Below the pieces are notes generated by a model, which was not told the origin of the DNA, made no database searches, and saw only the letters and a program-made list of their open reading frames with translations. Below, piece after piece: positions 1-7,961 of a stretch of 64,000 nt of DNA; the first letter of the stretch is position 1, and each line of letters opens with the position of its first letter. Source of the stretch: Streptomyces gelaticus (GTDB taxonomy: Bacteria > Actinomycetota > Actinomycetes > Streptomycetales > Streptomycetaceae); the NCBI RefSeq assembly GCF_014649535.1, contig NZ_BMTF01000023.1, positions 24,669 through 88,668 on the forward strand, read 5' to 3'. Both the position numbers and the translations under genes were made by a program.

Positions 1-619
1 TTCGGTCGTCCGGCGCGGGGAGCTGCTGCGGGTCCTTGCCGGGGTCGACGAGTTCGAGGCGCAGCCCGCCGGGCAGTGGTACGGCGGAGGTGGTCCGGTG
101 CTCCGGGTCCGGGGCCTCGGGGCGTACCCGGACCGCGACGCCGTCCGAGTCGCCGACCCAGAGCGGGGCGGTGGAGCCCCGGACGGTGCCGGATTCGCTC
201 TCGGCGGTGCCGGGGTCGGCGCCGTGCTCCGCGTTGTGGGTCTCCAGGTCCTGCCAGTCGGACCACTCCCCGGTGCCGGAGGCGCGGGTGCGGACCTGGA
301 CGGTGCCGCGGAGTTCGGTGTCCGCGTCGTCCCAGACGACGCCGACCAGGGAGAAGGGGCGGACCTCGCGTTCGGGCAGCCCCTGTTCGGGGGCTGCCGC
401 GGACCGGGTGGGTTCGCCGGTGGACCGGCCGGAGGGCGCGGACAGGGTCCGCATCGGCAGGGACTGCGTCGAGCCCGGCACATCGACGGGCTCGGCCTGC
501 TCGGCCGACTCGGCGGGAACGGTGCGGGTGTCGGGGGCGGCGCCCGCAGGCACGGCCGACGGCAGCACGAGAACGGCCGCGCAGGTGACACCGATCGAGG
601 ATGCAAGGAAGGCACGCAT
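1..619 (-). CDS. Secreted protein N-terminus, probable peptidoglycan-recognition amidase (partial)
   Basis: This is the N-terminal 206 residues of a gene that runs off the left edge. It starts with a clear signal peptide (MRAFLASSIGVTCAAVLVLP, cleavage near an AGA-AP site), followed by a Pro/Ser/Glu-rich linker. A beta-rich segment follows with VRPFSLVGVVWDD, WSDWQDLETH and APLWVGDSDG. That segment is, as I recall it, typical of the N-terminal part of Streptomyces N-acetylmuramoyl-L-alanine amidases of the peptidoglycan-recognition type; the catalytic domain would lie outside the window. AGGA lies 8 nt before the chosen ATG. An in-frame ATG at 637 is an alternative start. The exported nature is seen directly; the enzymatic assignment is inferred. 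The gene is divergent from the TIGR03089 gene and sits beside the LCP cluster, consistent with a wall role. Confidence 0.65.
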   Translation of the reverse strand, partial: MRAFLASSIGVTCAAVLVLPSAVPAGAAPDTRTVPAESAEQAEPVDVPGSTQSLPMRTLSAPSGRSTGEPTRSAAAPEQGLPEREVRPFSLVGVVWDDADTELRGTVQVRTRASGTGEWSDWQDLETHNAEHGADPGTAESESGTVRGSTAPLWVGDSDGVAVRVRPEAPDPEHRTTSAVPLPGGLRLELVDPGKDPQQLPAPDDR

Positions 620-757
620 GCGAATAATCCTGGGCATACTCAGGCAACTCCGGCCACCGGGTGTGCCCCGGCGCAATTGACGGTCCGTCTGCCCAAGCGG
701 TGTACCCGGCCCCCTTTCTTTCCTCCGGACCGGTGGCCGCCGCGTACTCTTGCGCGG

Positions 758-1510
758 ATGAACGCCACCGACCGCACCCCTGCCGACCTGCTGCGTTCCG
801 CCCTCACAGCGGACCCGGCCCGCCCCTTGGTCACTTTCTACGACGACGCCACCGGAGAGCGCGTCGAACTGTCGGTGGCCACCTTCGCCAATTGGGTGGC
901 CAAGACCGCCAATCTCCTCCAGGGCGACCTGGCCGCCGAGCCCGGCGACCGGCTCGCGCTCCTGCTGCCCGCGCACTGGCAGTCCGCGGTCTGGCTGCTC
1001 GCCTGTTCCTCGGTCGGCGTGATCGTCGATGTGCAGGGCGACCCGGCCGCGGCCGACCTCGTCGTCACCGGGCCGGACACCCTGGAGACCGCGCGCGCCT
1101 GCCGGGGCGAGCGGGTCGCCCTCGCGCTGCGCCCGCTGGGCGGCAGGTTCCCGCAGGCACCCGAGGGCTTCGCGGACTACGCGGTCGAGGTGCCGAGCCA
1201 GGGTGACCGGTTCGCGCCGTTCGCCCCTGTGGACCCGGACGCCCCCGCGCTGGCGGTGGACGGCGTCGAGCTGACGTCGGCGCAACTGGTGGCGCGGGCC
1301 CGCGACGATGCCGCCGCGCTCGGCCTGACCGTCGGATCGCGGCTGCTCACGGGACGTACGTACGGCAGCTGGGAGGGGCTGAGCGCGGGGCTGTTCGCGC
1401 CGCTGGCCGCCGGGGGGTCCGTGGTCCTCTGCCGTCACCTGGGGCAGCTGGGCGAGGAGGGGCTGGCGAAGCGCATGGAGAGCGAGCGGGTCACCAACAG
1501 CGCGGTATGA
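758..1510 (+). CDS. TIGR03089 family protein
   Basis: This 250-residue protein resembles the N-terminal part of AMP-binding (acyl-adenylate) enzymes. It has an early FYDDATGERVELS segment, an NWVAKTANLL helix, a GDRLALLLPAHWQSAVWLLA motif and a late GLFAPLAAGGSVVL motif. It is about half the length of a real adenylating enzyme, and I see neither the Ser/Thr/Gly-rich P-loop nor the C-terminal catalytic lysine region. That is the normal form of this actinobacterial family rather than a truncation, and its function is unknown. The start is ATG with a TACTCT -10-like hexamer at 744-749, so the mRNA may be leaderless. It lies directly upstream of the LCP genes. Confidence 0.8.
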   Translation: MNATDRTPADLLRSALTADPARPLVTFYDDATGERVELSVATFANWVAKTANLLQGDLAAEPGDRLALLLPAHWQSAVWLLACSSVGVIVDVQGDPAAADLVVTGPDTLETARACRGERVALALRPLGGRFPQAPEGFADYAVEVPSQGDRFAPFAPVDPDAPALAVDGVELTSAQLVARARDDAAALGLTVGSRLLTGRTYGSWEGLSAGLFAPLAAGGSVVLCRHLGQLGEEGLAKRMESERVTNSAV

Positions 1511-1680
1511 CAAGCACGCTGAGGACCACTCTTCCGGCCGACACCGCGTCGAGTCCTCGGGGGCTGCGCCCCAACTCCGGTACATGATCGGCGTTAAGGA
1601 CCACCGAGGACACAACCAAGCGTGAGGTTCAGCCGTCTACTCCTGCAACCGGCGGCCCGACGCGCCGCCGAACGTGAAGG

Positions 1681-2925
1681 ATGGACGCAGACGTGAGCGA
1701 AAGCGCCGGCCCGCCGGACGACCCGGCGGCGGGCGGGGACAGGCCGCCGTCCGGGAGCGGATCCGGCGCCACCCCGGTCACCGGAGCCGGACACCGGCGC
1801 CACTGGCTGCGCTGGACCGCGCTCGGCGCCTCTTTCGTCGTCCTGGTCGCGGCGGGCGTCGGCGCGTGGCTGTACCGCAAGCTCGACGGCAACATCAGGA
1901 CCGACACGTCCACCGCCGCCGAGCTCAAGGTGTACGAGCGGGAGCGGCCCGCCTCCGTGGTGCACGACGCGGAGAACATCCTGCTCATCGGCTCGGACAG
2001 CCGGGCCGGCGACAACCGCAAGTACGGCCGTGACGACGGCGGCAGCCAGCGCTCGGACACCACGATCCTGCTCCACCTCGCCGCGGACCGGAAGAGCGTC
2101 ACCGCGATGTCCCTGCCGCGCGACCTGATGGTGGAGATCCCGGTCTGCCACGGGGCGGACGGAGCGGCCACGAAGAAGCAATTCGCCCAGTTCAACTGGG
2201 CCTTCGAGCTCGGCGGCACCGCCTGCACGATCCGTACGGTCGAGAAGATGACCGGCATCCGGATCGACCACCACATGGTCGTCGACTTCGACGGCTTCAA
2301 GGACATGGTCGACGCCGTGGACGGGGTCGAGGTCTGCCTCAAAAAGCCGGTCGACGACGCCGACGCCCATCTGAAGCTTCCCGCCGGCCGCCAGAAGCTC
2401 GACGGCGAGCAGGCGCTGGGGTACGTACGGGCCCGCAAGTCGATCGGCAACGGCAGCGACACCGAACGGATGGACCGCCAGCAGCAGTTCCTGGGCGCGC
2501 TGGTGAACAAGGTCCAGAGCGACGGCGTACTGCTCAATCCGACCCGCCTCTACCCGGTGCTGGACGCGGCCACCAAGGCGCTGACCACCGACCCGGGGCT
2601 GGACAGCCTCAAGGACCTGTACGAGCTGGTGCGCGGCTTGCGCAACGTACCGACCGACAAGGTGCAGTTCCTGACCGTGCCCCGGCAGCCCTACGCCGCC
2701 AACGCGAATCGGGACGAACTCGTACAGCCCGACGCGGACCGGCTCTTCAAGCGGCTGCGCAAGGACGATCCGGTCGCCGTGGTCCCGGCGGACGAGCTCA
2801 AACGTGACGACGAGAAGAACAACGGGAAAAACAATGCCGCGACCGATACCCCGGATGCTTCGGGCCCCAGTCCCACGCCCACTTATTCGGGCAACAACGC
2901 GGCGGCGGACCTGTGCAAGCAGTAA
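1681..2925 (+). CDS. LCP (LytR-CpsA-Psr) family protein 1
   Basis: This is a 414-residue membrane-anchored LCP protein. Family members attach undecaprenyl-linked glycopolymers such as teichoic or teichulosonic acids to peptidoglycan on the outer membrane face. Visible parts are a short cytoplasmic Pro/Gly/Ser-rich segment, one membrane helix at about residues 45-65, and an LCP domain with LLIGSDSRAG, SLPRDLMVEIP, YVRARK and the catalytic-type RMDRQQQF. A low-complexity Asn/Thr/Pro tail follows. There is no LytR_C domain. It has exactly four cysteines, the last three residues from the C-terminus. It is the first of three same-strand LCP genes. Confidence 0.93.
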   Translation: MDADVSESAGPPDDPAAGGDRPPSGSGSGATPVTGAGHRRHWLRWTALGASFVVLVAAGVGAWLYRKLDGNIRTDTSTAAELKVYERERPASVVHDAENILLIGSDSRAGDNRKYGRDDGGSQRSDTTILLHLAADRKSVTAMSLPRDLMVEIPVCHGADGAATKKQFAQFNWAFELGGTACTIRTVEKMTGIRIDHHMVVDFDGFKDMVDAVDGVEVCLKKPVDDADAHLKLPAGRQKLDGEQALGYVRARKSIGNGSDTERMDRQQQFLGALVNKVQSDGVLLNPTRLYPVLDAATKALTTDPGLDSLKDLYELVRGLRNVPTDKVQFLTVPRQPYAANANRDELVQPDADRLFKRLRKDDPVAVVPADELKRDDEKNNGKNNAATDTPDASGPSPTPTYSGNNAAADLCKQ

Positions 2926-3148
2926 AGCAATTCCCAAACAGAAGCCGGTGATCGGCGTGTAATGAGCAGTATGACCAGTTGTAAGGACCGTGGAATTTGT
3001 CACGCACGTCGCTCGACGCCGAACCGGGCCGATAGTGTGACGCGATCCGGTGCTGCCGGCCTCCTGGCCGCGCACTTCTGGAGCGAAAGATCGAGCGCCT
3101 GATCGGGGGAGGCGCCTCGCGTGGCACCGACGGAGGACTCAAGCAACC

Positions 3149-4927
3149 GTGGATGCGCAAAGCCGTGGGCGGGCGGACGGAATCGACCCCGCAGACCAGT
3201 GGGTACTCAACCCGCAAACCGGCGATTACGAACTGCGACTGAATCATTCCGGAGGGGATTCGGACGCCCCTTCCCGTACTTCAGGCGCGCGTGTTCCCCA
3301 GAGCAGAGAACCGGTGCGGGAAAGCTCCGGCGGACGCAGGGGCGACCGCCGGAATACGGCACGCGAGGGTCAGGAGTCCGGTCCGGACCGCGAGGTCCCC
3401 GGTCAGCGCGGCCGCCGTTCGGCCAACGGCGCGCGCGGCCAGGAGAGTTCCGGCCCGGCAAGCCGCCGCAGCCGCAAGGCCCCCAAGGCCCGTCGCAAGA
3501 AGGCGCTGCTGTGGACGGGCGGCACGATGGCGTTCGTGCTCGTCGGCCTGTCGGTGGGCGGGTACGCGCTGTACCAGCACTTCAACGGCAACCTGAACTC
3601 GGTCGACGTCGGCGGGTCCGGCAACAAGAACGTCTTCGACACCGACGCCCCCATCAACATCCTGATCATCGGGACCGACAAGCGCACCGGAAAGGGCAAC
3701 GAGGGCTACGGCGACAAGGGCAGCGAAGGCCACGCCGACACCAACATCCTCTTTCACGTCTCCGAGGACCGCACCAACGCGACGGCGCTGAGCATCCCCC
3801 GCGACCTGATCACCGACATCCCGGACTGCAAGGTCAGGCAGCCGGACGGCTCGGACAAGGTCGTCTCGGGCACGCAGAACGTCCGCTTCAACGAGAGCCT
3901 CGGCCAGAAGGGCCGTAACGCCGGCTGCACCATGGACACGGTCAAGGAGATCACCGGCCTGAAGGTCGACCACTTCATGATGGTCGACTTCAATGCGGTG
4001 AAGGAGCTTTCCACGGCGGTCGGCGGGGTCGAGATCTGCCTGGCCAAGCCGGTCAACGACCCGGACTCGCACCTGGACCTGTCAGCCGGTGAGCACCGCA
4101 TCCAGGGCGAGGACGCCCTGGCGTTCGTGCGGACCCGGCACAGCTTCGGCAACCATGGCGACCTGGACCGGATCAAGGTCCAGCAGCAGTTCATCGCGTC
4201 GATGATCCGGCAGATGCAGTCGGACGACACCCTGACCAGCCCGACCAAGCTGTACAAGCTGGCGGACGCCGCGACCAAGGCGCTCACCGTCGACACCGGC
4301 ATCGGCACGGGGAAGAAGCTGGCCTCGCTGGCCCAGGAGCTCAGCAAGGTCAACACCAAGAACATCACCTTCACCACGGTGCCGGTGCTCGACAACCCGG
4401 CGGAGAAGGTCAAGGCCACCGTCGTACTGAACGAGGCCAAGGCCGAACCGCTGTTCGCCATGATGCGCGACGACACCTCGCTGACCGAGGTGAAGTCGAA
4501 GAAGAAGGCCGAGAAGAGCAAGCAGGACGCGCTCCTCAAGGGCCCCAAGGCCGCCGCCGCCGACGTACGCGTCGATGTGTTCAACGGGGGCAAGGTCCCC
4601 GGCGCCGCGCAGACGACGGTCACCTGGCTCCAGAACGAGCAGGGCGTGCTCAAGTCCACCAACAAGGCCAACGCCCCGGCGAAGGCCGCGAAGACGACGC
4701 TGGAGTACGCGCCGAACCAGGCGGACCAGGCCCGCGCACTGGCCGCCATGATGGGCCTGCCCGGCTCGGCCATGAAGCAGGGCACCACGGACGCCGAAGG
4801 GCTCCAGGCGATGGTGCTGACGCTGGGGGACGACTTCAAGGGCGCGGGCACTCCCATCGCCGGGCCGGTGAAGGTGCCGGCCGATATTCAGCAAGCAAAC
4901 GCCGACAAGGCAGAGTGCGCCAAGTGA
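3149..4927 (+). CDS. LCP family protein 2 with LytR_C domain
   Basis: This is a 592-residue LCP protein. A GTG start (VDAQSRGRADGID) is chosen because GGAGG lies 12 nt upstream and because the longer open frame would add a Trp/Arg-rich stretch unlike the family. The N-terminal 130 residues are hydrophilic and Arg/Ser/Gly-rich, followed by one membrane helix (LLWTGGTMAFVLVGLSVGGY). The LCP domain shows ILIIGTDKRTG, SIPRDLITDIP, FVRTRH and DLDRIKVQQQF. A C-terminal LytR_C domain begins at VRVDVFNGGKVPG. It has four cysteines, one three residues from the end (ECAK). The expected role is glycopolymer transfer to the cell wall. Confidence 0.92.
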   Translation: MDAQSRGRADGIDPADQWVLNPQTGDYELRLNHSGGDSDAPSRTSGARVPQSREPVRESSGGRRGDRRNTAREGQESGPDREVPGQRGRRSANGARGQESSGPASRRSRKAPKARRKKALLWTGGTMAFVLVGLSVGGYALYQHFNGNLNSVDVGGSGNKNVFDTDAPINILIIGTDKRTGKGNEGYGDKGSEGHADTNILFHVSEDRTNATALSIPRDLITDIPDCKVRQPDGSDKVVSGTQNVRFNESLGQKGRNAGCTMDTVKEITGLKVDHFMMVDFNAVKELSTAVGGVEICLAKPVNDPDSHLDLSAGEHRIQGEDALAFVRTRHSFGNHGDLDRIKVQQQFIASMIRQMQSDDTLTSPTKLYKLADAATKALTVDTGIGTGKKLASLAQELSKVNTKNITFTTVPVLDNPAEKVKATVVLNEAKAEPLFAMMRDDTSLTEVKSKKKAEKSKQDALLKGPKAAAADVRVDVFNGGKVPGAAQTTVTWLQNEQGVLKSTNKANAPAKAAKTTLEYAPNQADQARALAAMMGLPGSAMKQGTTDAEGLQAMVLTLGDDFKGAGTPIAGPVKVPADIQQANADKAECAK

Positions 4928-4976
4928 CACCGGGTCACTGCGCGGAACCACGAGTCTGAGCAGCAGGGGGGTCCTG

Positions 4977-6659
4977 GTGGCACGAAGCAGTACGCCCGGA
5001 GAGGGGACGCGACCACGCGTCCGGCACGCCGGCCAACTCGGCTGGGACGACGGGCTGTACGAGGAGGGGCCGGAGAAGAGCGAGGACTCCGGCGCCGGGG
5101 AGCGGCGGACCGCTTCCGGGGAGAGCGGTCACCGGCGCGGTGGCCCGAAGCGGCGCGGCAAGACGGGCAAACGCCGCGTCCTGCGCTGGGGTGCGTCGGT
5201 TCTCGCGCTGCTCATAGTCGGCGGCGCAGGCGCCGGTTACCTCTACTACGAGCACCTCAACAGCAATCTCAAGAAGGCCGATCTGACGCTCGGCGACAGG
5301 AAGATGGCCGACCACAAGGCCAACGCCGCCGGTCAGACCCCGATGAACATCCTGCTCATAGGCTCGGACGCGCGGGACTCCAAGGAGAACCAGAAGCTCG
5401 GCGGGGCCAAGGAGACCTTCGGGGCGCCGCCCCTGGCCGACGTACAGATGCTGCTCCACCTCTCCGCGGACCGCAGCAACATGTCGGTGATCAGCATGCC
5501 GCGCGACACCATGCTGAAGATCCCGAAGTGCACCGACCCGGAGACGAAGAAGGTCTACCCCGCGACCACCGGCCTGGAGATGACCAACGAGACGCTCGGC
5601 CGCGGCGGTCCCGGTTGTTCCGTGGCCACCTGGTACGAGCTCACCGGCATCACCATCGACCACTTCATGATGATCGACTTCTCCGGTGTGATCTCGATGG
5701 CCGACGCGATCGGCGGCGTCCCGGTCTGTGTCAAGGGCAATGTCTACTCGCACACCAGCGAGGGCAAGGGCTCCGGGCTGAAGCTGGAGAAGGGCACCAC
5801 GAAGATCAAGGGCAAGCAGGCCCTCCAGTGGCTGCGCACCCGCTACGGCTTCGAGGACGGCACCGACCTCGGCCGCACCCACGCCCAGCACATGTACATG
5901 AACTCGATGGTCCGTGAACTGCGCAAGGGCACCAAGCTCACCGACCCGGGCAAGCTGATGAACCTCGCCGAGGCGGCGACGGACGCGCTGACGGTCGACA
6001 AGGGCGACAACGGCCTCGGCTCGATCGACAAGCTCTACGACCTCGCGGAGGAGCTCAAGAAGGTGCCCACCAAGCGCATCACCATGACGACGATGCCGAA
6101 CGTCTACGGGACGGGCACGCTCAAGGAGCGGGTGCTCCCCAAGCCCGGCGAAGCCGACCAGCTCTTCCAGATGGTCCGCGACGACATCCCGCTCGACGGC
6201 AAGGCGTCCAAGCGCAAGGCACCGGCCGCCGCCAAGAAGCCCACGGCCTCCCCGGCCGAGATCCCGGTGGCCGTCCGCAACGGAACGCGTACCGACACCG
6301 AGTACCCGGCCAAGGGCCGCGCCTCGGCGGTCAAGGAACTGCTGGCCGGTAAGGGCTTCACCCAGGCCACCGTCGACGCGCAGAACACCGAGGCGGCGAA
6401 GCGGACCGGGATCCTCTTCCCCACCGTGGACATGGAGGGCAACGCCCAGGCGGTCGCCAAGGCGCTCGGCATCCCGCTGTCGGCGGTGAAGAAGTCGACC
6501 GACGTCTCGGGCATCACGCTGACCGTGGGGGCCGACTGGCGCGAGGACGGCGACTATCACGCACCCTCGGCCAAGGAGAAGACCCCGGAGAGCGCACGGG
6601 CGCTCAACGGCGACGACGAGACGGCCTGCATGGACATCCAGCCGGGCTTCGGCTGGTAG
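4977..6659 (+). CDS. LCP family protein 3 with LytR_C domain
   Basis: This is a 560-residue LCP protein with a GTG start preceded by an AGGGGGG Shine-Dalgarno-like run. It has a basic cytoplasmic N-terminus, a membrane helix (WGASVLALLIVGGAGAGYLYY), and an LCP domain with ILLIGSDARDS, SMPRDTMLKIP, WLRTRYGFEDG and DLGRTHAQHMY. A LytR_C segment starts at IPVAVRNGTRT. The catalytic-region RxxRQQ seen in paralogues is RTHAQH here, a divergent version. It has four cysteines, one near the C-terminus (ETACMDI). A strong hairpin follows, so the transcript probably ends with this gene. Confidence 0.92.
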   Translation: MARSSTPGEGTRPRVRHAGQLGWDDGLYEEGPEKSEDSGAGERRTASGESGHRRGGPKRRGKTGKRRVLRWGASVLALLIVGGAGAGYLYYEHLNSNLKKADLTLGDRKMADHKANAAGQTPMNILLIGSDARDSKENQKLGGAKETFGAPPLADVQMLLHLSADRSNMSVISMPRDTMLKIPKCTDPETKKVYPATTGLEMTNETLGRGGPGCSVATWYELTGITIDHFMMIDFSGVISMADAIGGVPVCVKGNVYSHTSEGKGSGLKLEKGTTKIKGKQALQWLRTRYGFEDGTDLGRTHAQHMYMNSMVRELRKGTKLTDPGKLMNLAEAATDALTVDKGDNGLGSIDKLYDLAEELKKVPTKRITMTTMPNVYGTGTLKERVLPKPGEADQLFQMVRDDIPLDGKASKRKAPAAAKKPTASPAEIPVAVRNGTRTDTEYPAKGRASAVKELLAGKGFTQATVDAQNTEAAKRTGILFPTVDMEGNAQAVAKALGIPLSAVKKSTDVSGITLTVGADWREDGDYHAPSAKEKTPESARALNGDDETACMDIQPGFGW

Positions 6660-6675
6660 GCGTTGGGACACGACG

Positions 6676-6716
6676 CACCGCGGGGGCCCTCCGGCACATC
6701 GGAGGGCCCCGCGGTG
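6676..6716. terminator. Bidirectional terminator hairpin
   Basis: A near-perfect inverted repeat with a 17-bp stem (CACCGCGGGG / CCCCGCGGTG ends), one bulged G and a GCACAT loop lies between the convergent LCP3 and glycosyltransferase genes. A G/T-rich stretch follows on the plus strand. Confidence 0.8.
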
Positions 6717-6759
6717 GTTGTGGTGCTCAGAGCCGGTCGGGAGGCCGGCCGACAGGCGC

Positions 6760-7773
6760 TCAGACGGTCATGGCCGGGCGGCGGCTGGCGATGACCTTCT
6801 TCGCGAGCGAGCGCGGGCTGGTCAGGAAGCCGTACCCCCAGGACATGTGCATGGTCGCGAGGGCCACCGGGATCTGCGCCCGCGCCTTCAACGACAGGCC
6901 CTTGCCCGCCGGTACGGACCCGGCGACGATCGCCGCCGCGTACCCGGCCGGGACGACGAAGGCCCACGGGGTGACGGCCGCCCCGACCACGATGCCCGCC
7001 GCGATCGCGCAGACGGCGGTGGGCGGCGCCAGGTAGCGCAGGTTGATCGAGCCGGAGTGGTAGCGGGCGACGACGTGCCGCCAGCGTCCGTAGTCCTTGT
7101 ACTGCTTGGCCAGCGCCCGCACGGAGGGGCGCGGCCGGTACTGCACCTTCAGCTCGGGCGAGAACCAGATCAGGCCGCCGGCCTCGCGGATGCGGTAGTT
7201 CAGCTCCCAGTCCTGGGCCCGGATGAACTCCACGTTGTAGCCGTCCGCCTTCTCCAGCGCCTCGCGGCGGAAGACGCCGAGGTAGACGGTCTCCGCCGGG
7301 CCCGCCTGGCCGCCGGTGTGGAAGGCCGCGTTGCCCACGCCGATCTTCGACGTCATGGCGGCGGCGACGGCGTCCTCCCAGGCGTTCTCGCCCTCGGCGT
7401 GCATGATGCCGCCCACGTTCTGCGCACCGGTCTCCTCCAGGAGGCGGACCGCGGTCGCGATGTAGTTCGGCGAGAGCATGCCGTGGCCGTCGACCCGCAC
7501 GACTATCGGGTGGCGGGAGGCCTTGATCGCGGCGTTGAGGGCGGCCGGGGTGCGGCCGGTCGGATTCGGGACGGTGTGGACCCGGGGGTCCTCGCGCACC
7601 AGCTCCGCAGCGATCTCGTCCGTACGGTCCGTGGAGGGGCCCAGCGCGATGACCACCTCCATCTCGCCTGCGTACTCCTGCTCCAGGATGTGCCGGACGG
7701 AGTTCCTGAGGTGACGTTCCTCATTGAGCACCGGCATGATCACGGAGACGGCGGGGTGCTGCGCGGCAGACAT
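6760..7773 (-). CDS. Membrane-associated family 2 glycosyltransferase
   Basis: This is a 337-residue GT-A glycosyltransferase. The N-terminal domain shows SVIMPVLNEERHLRNSV, the GPSTDRTDEI loop and VRVDGHGMLSPNYI in place of a classical DXD. A QDWELNYRIREAG segment corresponds to the acceptor/catalytic ED region. Two or more hydrophobic helices follow near the C-terminus (VCAIAAGIVVGAAV and AFVVPAGYAAAIVAG). ATG at 7773 is chosen because conserved sequence begins right after it. The enzyme probably builds a polysaccharide or glycolipid on the inner membrane face. Its position between LCP genes suggests it supplies a glycopolymer those proteins attach, which is inference from context. Confidence 0.87.
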   Translation of the reverse strand: MSAAQHPAVSVIMPVLNEERHLRNSVRHILEQEYAGEMEVVIALGPSTDRTDEIAAELVREDPRVHTVPNPTGRTPAALNAAIKASRHPIVVRVDGHGMLSPNYIATAVRLLEETGAQNVGGIMHAEGENAWEDAVAAAMTSKIGVGNAAFHTGGQAGPAETVYLGVFRREALEKADGYNVEFIRAQDWELNYRIREAGGLIWFSPELKVQYRPRPSVRALAKQYKDYGRWRHVVARYHSGSINLRYLAPPTAVCAIAAGIVVGAAVTPWAFVVPAGYAAAIVAGSVPAGKGLSLKARAQIPVALATMHMSWGYGFLTSPRSLAKKVIASRRPAMTV

Positions 7774-7899
7774 GGTGGTCCTCGGGTGGTCCTCGGGAGC
7801 GCCGGGGGTTCGGGGGTCCGCACCCCACCAGGCGGCATGATTCGGCCGCCACGTTACCGCGAACGGGGGACACGGGCGCGCCCCGCCGGGTCGCGAACC

Positions 7900-7920
7900 G
7901 GGCCATAGATCATATGGCCC
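7900..7920. promoter_or_regulatory. Perfect palindrome in the divergent promoter region
   Basis: Two 8-bp perfect arms, GGGCCATA and TATGGCCC, are separated by GATCA and lie 41 bp before the LCP4 start codon, with TACTGT immediately after. The position and symmetry fit a dimeric repressor operator over a promoter. The cognate regulator is unknown. Confidence 0.5.
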
Positions 7921-7961
7921 TACTGTGCGAACGGTCCCCTCGCACAGCGGAGGTCTCCCTC

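Noticed and set aside
2881..2900. TTA triplet in LCP1
   Set aside because: It is out of frame (ACT TAT). Similar out-of-frame TTA/TAA triplets in purK, the response regulator, divIC and hutU were also dismissed.
1594..3075. Long open frame antisense to LCP1
   Set aside because: It is a by-product of high GC codon bias opposite a well-supported LCP gene. Its translation is Val/Arg/Gly-rich without recognisable domains. The same applies to the antisense frames at 4935-6671 and 7920-9500.
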